The translations under genes were made by a program, and so were the position numbers. The notes beneath the pieces are model-generated. The model saw only the letters and a list, made by a program, of their open reading frames with translations. It was not told the origin of the DNA and searched no databases. From Neoarius graeffei (lineage: Eukaryota > Chordata > Actinopteri > Siluriformes > Ariidae), in contig NC_083577.1 in assembly GCF_027579695.1 (NCBI RefSeq), positions 65,783,741 through 65,847,740 of the forward strand: DNA of 64,000 nt, in the 5' to 3' direction. Of the stretch, positions 48,701 through 56,181 are shown piece after piece. Numbering within the stretch: position 1 is the stretch's first letter; each line of letters opens with the position of its first letter.

Positions 48701-49359
48701 TCCTTTAGAGATGGTTTGTCAACATCAGCAGATGACTCTGAAACATCCAGCCAATAAAAAAAACTATATGCTTTGTATGTATGTCTATATATACATATGT
48801 ATGTACAGTATCAAGTGGCCATTGTATTATTTGGTTGCTCCATGTATTCCTTCTATCTCAAAGTTTATAATACTAGACCAGAAATACAGGGCGGGATAGA
48901 GCTTAGTAAATACAGCATTAACTACTGTATTTCGTCTCTGTATTCTATGGAACACTTGGTCGTTATATAGTCTGTTCTGACATTATATAATTCAAAACGA
49001 CAGTAAATGGAGTGTAATGAAATATTAATAAGGGAATTTAATTAAATATTGTGAACAATATAGAAACAGGAAATTTATGTATAGATACAGGCCTTGAGCT
49101 ATGGTGCCTGTTGCATCTACGCCACAAAATTGTACAAGATGTAAAGGCTGTGTGTTTAGAGTTACCACTGGGCCCATCAGGTTCGCCCTGTAATTCCTGC
49201 ACCAACCGCGTGTGTTCTGTCATCTTTAAAGCATCCAGGAACTGAGAGAACCAGCCAAACTCATTCTTCGGCAGCTGAGACAACAGCACGCGAGCTCCAG
49301 CCATGTTGCCAGACTGTCTTGTCACTGCTAAAATCTAGTCAGAGGTATAGTGTGTGAAC

Positions 49360-49414
<55 letters not shown>

Positions 49415-52400
49415 TATATCTGTCTAGTTCTCAAATAAAAATTTACATTGAAAAATCTGTCTTTTACAGGTCTTATAAATGAATCCACTTCACCCTCTGC
49501 TGGAATAAAACTGTACTGCACTGACACCCAGACTCAAGGATGCCTTGAATTAGTTTGCTTTATTCCTTTTTGCATGAACACACATACTGTAGAAAGAAAA
49601 ATAAAATTATCTTCTGCTTAATGTTTTATTCATCTGTGTACTGACAAAATAATTTATAATACATTTGTTGTCTTTTTTATTCTCATTATCTCTAGCCGCT
49701 TTATCCTGTTCTACAGGGTCGCAGGCAAGCTGGAGCCTATCCCAGCTGACTACGGGCGAAAGGCGGGGTACACCCTGGACAAGTTGCCAAGTTATCACAG
49801 GGCTGACACACAGAGACAAACAACCATTCACACTCACATTCACACCTACGGTCAATTTAGAGTCACCAGTTAACCTAACCTGCATGCCTTTGGACTGTGG
49901 GGGAAACCGGAGCACCCGGAGGAAACCCACACAGACAATGGGGAGAACATGCAAACTCCACACAGAAAGGCCCTCGTCGGCAGCTGGGCTTGAACCCAGA
50001 ACCTTCTTGCTGTGAGGCAACAGTGCTAACCACTACACCACCATGCCGCCCATTTCATGTTTTCAATGTTTTTTTTTATTTTAATTTTTTTAGAGACAAA
50101 AGGTCTTAAAATATGTCAAGACCAAAGAGTATATTGTAATGTTGGACCTTAATATTCCTTTATGTGTGTAAAATTGTTTATTATCAAAACAAAGTAATTT
50201 TTAGGGGTTTTTTTATCCCCCCCCCTTACTGTGAACAATACTGTTCCTTATAGTTGCTATACACTTTCTTTATCATGACTATATAGTTAAAGTTCCTATA
50301 AACTCCTCATGTAGATTCTGTTGATTTAAGACTTGACTTAAAGACTCGAAACTTGACATGGACTTGCAGTTTATTACATGTGAACAACTCTGCTATAACC
50401 TCAGTGAAGCAATTGTTGCTGCTCATCAGTCTGGGAAGGGTTTTCAGGCTATCTACACTGTCTGAAACAGGGGTACAGTTGGGGTCCTTTTCTGTCCCCC
50501 AAGGTACAATCTACACTAATGTACCCCCTAGGGCTCATTATTGGACTTCAAGGTAACAATGTGTACCTTTTAAAGGTCAAAAAGGGACATATATGTTCCC
50601 AAGCAGTACATAAATGGTACAAATAAGTACCTTAGAAGGTCCTGCCCCAGTGACAAGCCATTGTACCCCTTAAGGTACAATGATGTACTTTGTTTTCTGA
50701 GAGTGTAGAAACCATTTGAAATTTGCCAGTCTACAGTGAGAAGGACTGTTTACAAATGGAGAGCCCTCAAGACAGTTGCCAATGTTTCCAGCAGTGGGTG
50801 TCCCAGTAAAATCTGTCCAATGTCAGACCATTTAATGCTCAGAGATATAAAGAAACACCCAAGCGCTACAGGCCTACGTGACCTAAAGCCCTCTGTATAC
50901 ACATTAAATTTTTATGCTCATGACAGCACCAACGGAAAAACACTGAACAAGTATTGTTTTCAAAGAAGGGTTGCTAGAAAGTGCCCTTCTCTCCAAAAAG
51001 GATATGGAAGCACGATTTAGGTTTGTAAAATTGCATTTGAACAAACCACAGACTTTCAGGAACATCATCATTTGGACCGATATAACCAAGGTGGAGATGT
51101 TTGGTCATCATGCAAAGTGTCATGTTTGCCTTAAAACAAACACATCACAAGTGAACTGAGCTATCCAAGTTTGCATTCACTATGGATCCAGAATGGCATC
51201 CAAAAATATTGTATGGACCCAGAAATGAAATTTTTGCTTTTTGTATCTACCACACAGGTAACAACAACATAAAACATGATACATGTTGGTCACCAGCCGA
51301 GGCTAGTGATGTGTCATTCGTGAATGGTTTGTTCATTTTTTACTAAACTTTTGTATGACTCGAGAGTAACGAGTTGTCTCAGTGAGTGATCTGTTCATTT
51401 TTCCTTGGGTTAGCACATGCGTATCACTCAAGTTCAGCTCCATTCAAGAACGGATCTTTCGGGTATGAGTCTCTCATTCATTTATCACATGACTGCTGCA
51501 TATTCTTAGTGTAGGAATGACTGATTCATTCACAAATCATAATTATGGGTCTTTGGATCTGAGGCTCTCATTCATTATTCAAGAAGTTACAGCAGTCATA
51601 TGACCAATAGTCTTGGCTATTAGTTCTAATTAGTCCAACAGTTAATTACTATTAGTCCAATAGTTCAAGGTCAAAGTCCCTTATTTGTCATTTCAATCAT
51701 ATACTGTACAGGTGGTACAGTACACAGTCAAAACAAAACACAGTTTCTCCAGGACCATGGTGCTACAACCCCGATTCCAAAAAAGTTGGAACAAAGTACA
51801 AATTGTAAACGGAATGCAGTAATTTACAAATCTCAAAAACTGATATTGTATTCACAATAGAACATAGACAACATATCAAATGTCGAAAGTGAGACACTTT
51901 GAAATTTCATGCCAAATATTGGCTCATTTGAAATTTCATGACAGCAACATATCTCAAAAAAGTTGGGACAGGGGCAATAAGAGGCTGGAAAAGTTAAAGG
52001 TACAAAAAAGGAACAGCTGGAGGACCAAACTGCAACTCATTAGGTCAATTGGCAATAGGTCATTAACATGACTGGGTATAAAAAGAGCATCTTGGAGTGG
52101 CAGCAGCTCTCAGAAGTAAAGATGGGAAGAGGATCACCAATCCCCCTAATTCTGCGCTGACAAATAGTGGAGCAATATCAGAAAGGAGTTCGACAGTGTA
52201 AAATTGCAAAGAGTTTGAACATATCATCATCTACAGTGCATAATATTATCAAAAGATTCAGAGAATCTGAAATAATCTCTGTGCATAAGGGTCAAGGCCG
52301 GAAAACCATACCGGATGCCCGTGATCTTCAGGCCTTTAGACGGCACTGCATCACATACAGGCATGCTTCTGTATTGGAAATCACAAAATGGGCTCAGGAA

Positions 52401-53368
52401 TATTTCCAGAGAACATTATCTGTGAACACAATTCACCATGCCATCCGCCGTTGCCAGCTAAAACTCTATAGTTCAAAGAAGAAGCCGTATCTAAACATGA
52501 TCCAGAAGCGCAGACGTCTTCTCTGGGCCAAGGCTCATTTAAAATGGACTGTGGCAAAGTGGAAAACTGTTCTGTGGTCAGATGAATCAAAATTTGAAGT
52601 TCTTTATGGAAATCAGGGACGCCGTGTCATTCGGACTAAATAGGAGAAGGACGACCCAAGTTGTTATCAGCGCTCAGTTCAGAAGCCTGCATCTCTGATG
52701 GTATGGGGTTGCATTAGTGCGTGTGGCATGGGCAGCTTACATATCCGGAAAGACACCATCAATGCTGAAAGGTATATCCAGGTTCTAGAGCAACATATGC
52801 TCCCATCCAGATGACGTCTCTTTCAGGGAAGACCTTGCATTTTCCAACATGACAATGCCAAACCACATACTGCATCAATTACAGCATCATGGCTGCGTAG
52901 AAGAAGGGTCCGGGTACTGAACTGGCCGGCCTGCAGTCCAGATCTTTCACCCATAGAAAACATTTGGCGCATCATAAAATGGAAGATACGACAAAAAAGA
53001 CCTAAGACAGTTGAGCAACTAGAATCCTACATTAGACAAGAATGGGTTAACATTCCTATCCCTAAACTTGAGCAACTTGTCTCCTCAGTCCCCAGACGTT
53101 TACAGACTGTTGTAAAGAGTAAAGGTAAACACTCACAGTGGTAAACATGGCCTTGTCCCAACTTTTTTGAGATGTGTTGTTGTCATGACATTTAAAATCA
53201 CCTAATTTTTCTCTTTAAATGATACATTTTCTCAGTTTAAACATTTGATATGCCATCTATGTTCTATTCTGAATAAAATCCACCTCAAGGTAGTGCGGAA
53301 TAGTGCAAATGAGCGAGGTAAAGTGAAATGTGCAGTCCCTGAGTTCAGTGTGTTAATGAACGTTGAGA

Positions 53369-53411
<43 letters not shown>

Positions 53412-55280
53412 GGGGGGGACTGTGAGGGTGACATGTCAGATGCTGAAGGGGGGCAGGGGGGTGTGCGAGCAGAATCTGTGGCAGGGGGCAGAGGGGGGAG
53501 GAGGGGCAGAACAGGGAGGGAGTTGAGCCTCCTGACCGCCTGGTGAAAGAAACTGTCCTTGAGCCTGCTGGTTTTGGCCCGGAGGACAGTTTCTTTCACC
53601 AGGCGGTCAGGAGGCACATACTTTTGCCACTCACAGATATGTAATATTGGATCATTTTCCTCAATAAATAAATGATGGAGTATAATATTTTTGTCTCATT
53701 TGTTTAACTGGGTTCTCTTTATCTACTTTTAGGACTTGTGTGAAAATCTGATAATGTTTTAGGTCATATTTATGCAGAAATATAGAAAATTCTAAAGGGT
53801 TCACAAACTTTCAAGCACCACTTTATGTCTGTATGCCAGGGGTCTTCAATCCTATCCGAAAAGGGCCGGTGTAGCTGCAGGCTTTCATTACAGCCAAATT
53901 GGAGGCTCACTTGATTGTTGACTGGAGACAAGGGTGAAATGATTAAACAAGTGAAATCAGGTGTAGCTCCTGCTTGGTTGGAATGAAAGCCTGCAGCCAC
54001 ACTGGCCCTTTGCGGATAGAATTGAAGACCCCTGCTGTATGCAGTTGTTCCCATACACACACAATTCAACAGTGCACTCTCAAACTAGTAGTTCTCCACC
54101 CAAACAGTAGGTGGCGGTAATACACTCAACTTGAATATCAACCACCACCAACACAATTACAGAAGAAGAACAAGTAGCTGTCTATGGATGACTTGCTGAA
54201 TTTTCTCAGTATTACCACGCTTTGAACGATCAAGTGAAGATGGATATGTGTGGTTTTGAGCCATATTATTTAAAAAACTCTGGCTTTTCTGAAGATAAGA
54301 TGCTTCTACTGACCATCAAGTACGAATACAGGTCATTTCATCCAAAGCCTTTTTCATACACACTATCAGTTATTTTATATTTCAGGTATTTGTTTGTTTG
54401 AAAAAAGGAGGACTTCTCAATGGAATTTGACTGAAGCAAAACACATTTTTGTAAAACAAATGAGTGCCATAGTATGGATCATACTAAATCTTTAGGCGCA
54501 GAGCAGCGCTCTCATGAGGGCTTCGTTCGCGAAATCCCAGGCCGAGGTGCGGGCCTACCGACCCGAGACCGTGCTCTTTCCTAGGGTGAGACTTAGGGGG
54601 AGGTGCCTGTCAAATTTGGCTTCACTGTGAGCTCCATTGGCTGAGTTATTAATTTTTAAAACCGTCTGGAACATGTTAAATTTTTAGACATGGAGCAGCG
54701 CGTATATAAAATATAAAATAATTGATAGTGCATATGAAAAAGGCTTTGGATTAAATTTCTTAACTATTGGACGAAATGGTCATTGGACGAAGTGTCCTGA
54801 TCCCCTCGTCTCCTCTCCGTACTAAGCCTCAGACTTTCCTCACCCTCTTTCCGAATCTCATCTCATCTCATTATCTCTAGCCGCTTTATCCTTCTACAGG
54901 GTCGCAGGCAAGCTGGAGCCTATCCCAGCTGACTACGGGCGAAAGGTGGGGTACACCCTGGACAAGTCGCCAGGTCATCACAGGGCTGACGCATAGACAC
55001 AGACAACCATTTACACCTACAGTCAATTTAGAGTCACCAGTTAACCTAACCTGCATGTCTTTGGACTGTGGGGGAAACCGGAGCACCTGGAGGAAACCCA
55101 CGCGGACAACATGCAAACTCTGCACAGAAAGGCCCTCGCAGGCCACGGGGCTTGAACCCGGATCTTCTTGCTGTGAGGCGGCAGTGCTAACCACTACACC
55201 ACCGTGCCGCCCCCCTCTTTCCGAATCACAGACGGAATTAAAATTCGGAACGTGCCACGGTCACGAGTATAAGTACCTTC

Positions 55281-55312
<32 letters not shown>

Positions 55313-55729
55313 CATCTCATTATCTCTAGCCACTTTATCCTTCTACAGGGTCGCAGGCAAGCTGGAGCCTATCCCAGCTGATTATGAGCGAGAGGCGGGG
55401 TACACCCTGGACAAGTCGCCAGGTCATCACAGGGCTGACGCATAGACACAGACAACCATTTACACCTACAGTCAATTTAGAGTCACCAGTTAACCTAACC
55501 TGCATGTCTTTGGACTGTGGGGGAAACCGGAGCACCTGGAGGAAACCCACGTGGACAACATGCAAACTCTGCACAGAAAGGCCCTCGCAGGCCACGGGGC
55601 TTGAACCCGGATCTTCTTGCTGTGAGGAGGCAGTGCTAACCACTACACCACCGTGCCGCCCCCCTCTTTCCGAATCACAGACGGAATTAAAATTCGGAAC
55701 GTGCCACGGTCACGAGTATAAGTACCTTC

Positions 55730-55803
<74 letters not shown>

Positions 55804-56139
55804 TCTCATTATCTCTAGCCACTTTATCCTTCTACAGGGTCGCAGGCAAGCTGGAGCCTATCCCAGCTGATTATGGGCGAGAGGCGGGGTACACCCTGGA
55901 CAAGTCGCCAGGTCATCACAGGGCTGACGCATAGACAACCATTCACACCTATGGTCAATTTAGAGTCACCAATTAATCTAACCTGCATGTCTTTGGACTG
56001 TGGGGGAAACCGGTGGAAATCCATGCAGACACAGGGAGAACATGCAAACTCCACACAGAAAGGTCCTCATCAGCCACTGGGCTTGAACCCAAGACCTTCT
56101 TGCTGTGAGGTGACAGTGCTAACCACTACACCACCATGC

Positions 56140-56181
<42 letters not shown>

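Noticed and set aside
55735-55801. Long AT tract as CRISPR or origin
   Set aside because: Simple dinucleotide repeat in an animal genome; no spacer structure.
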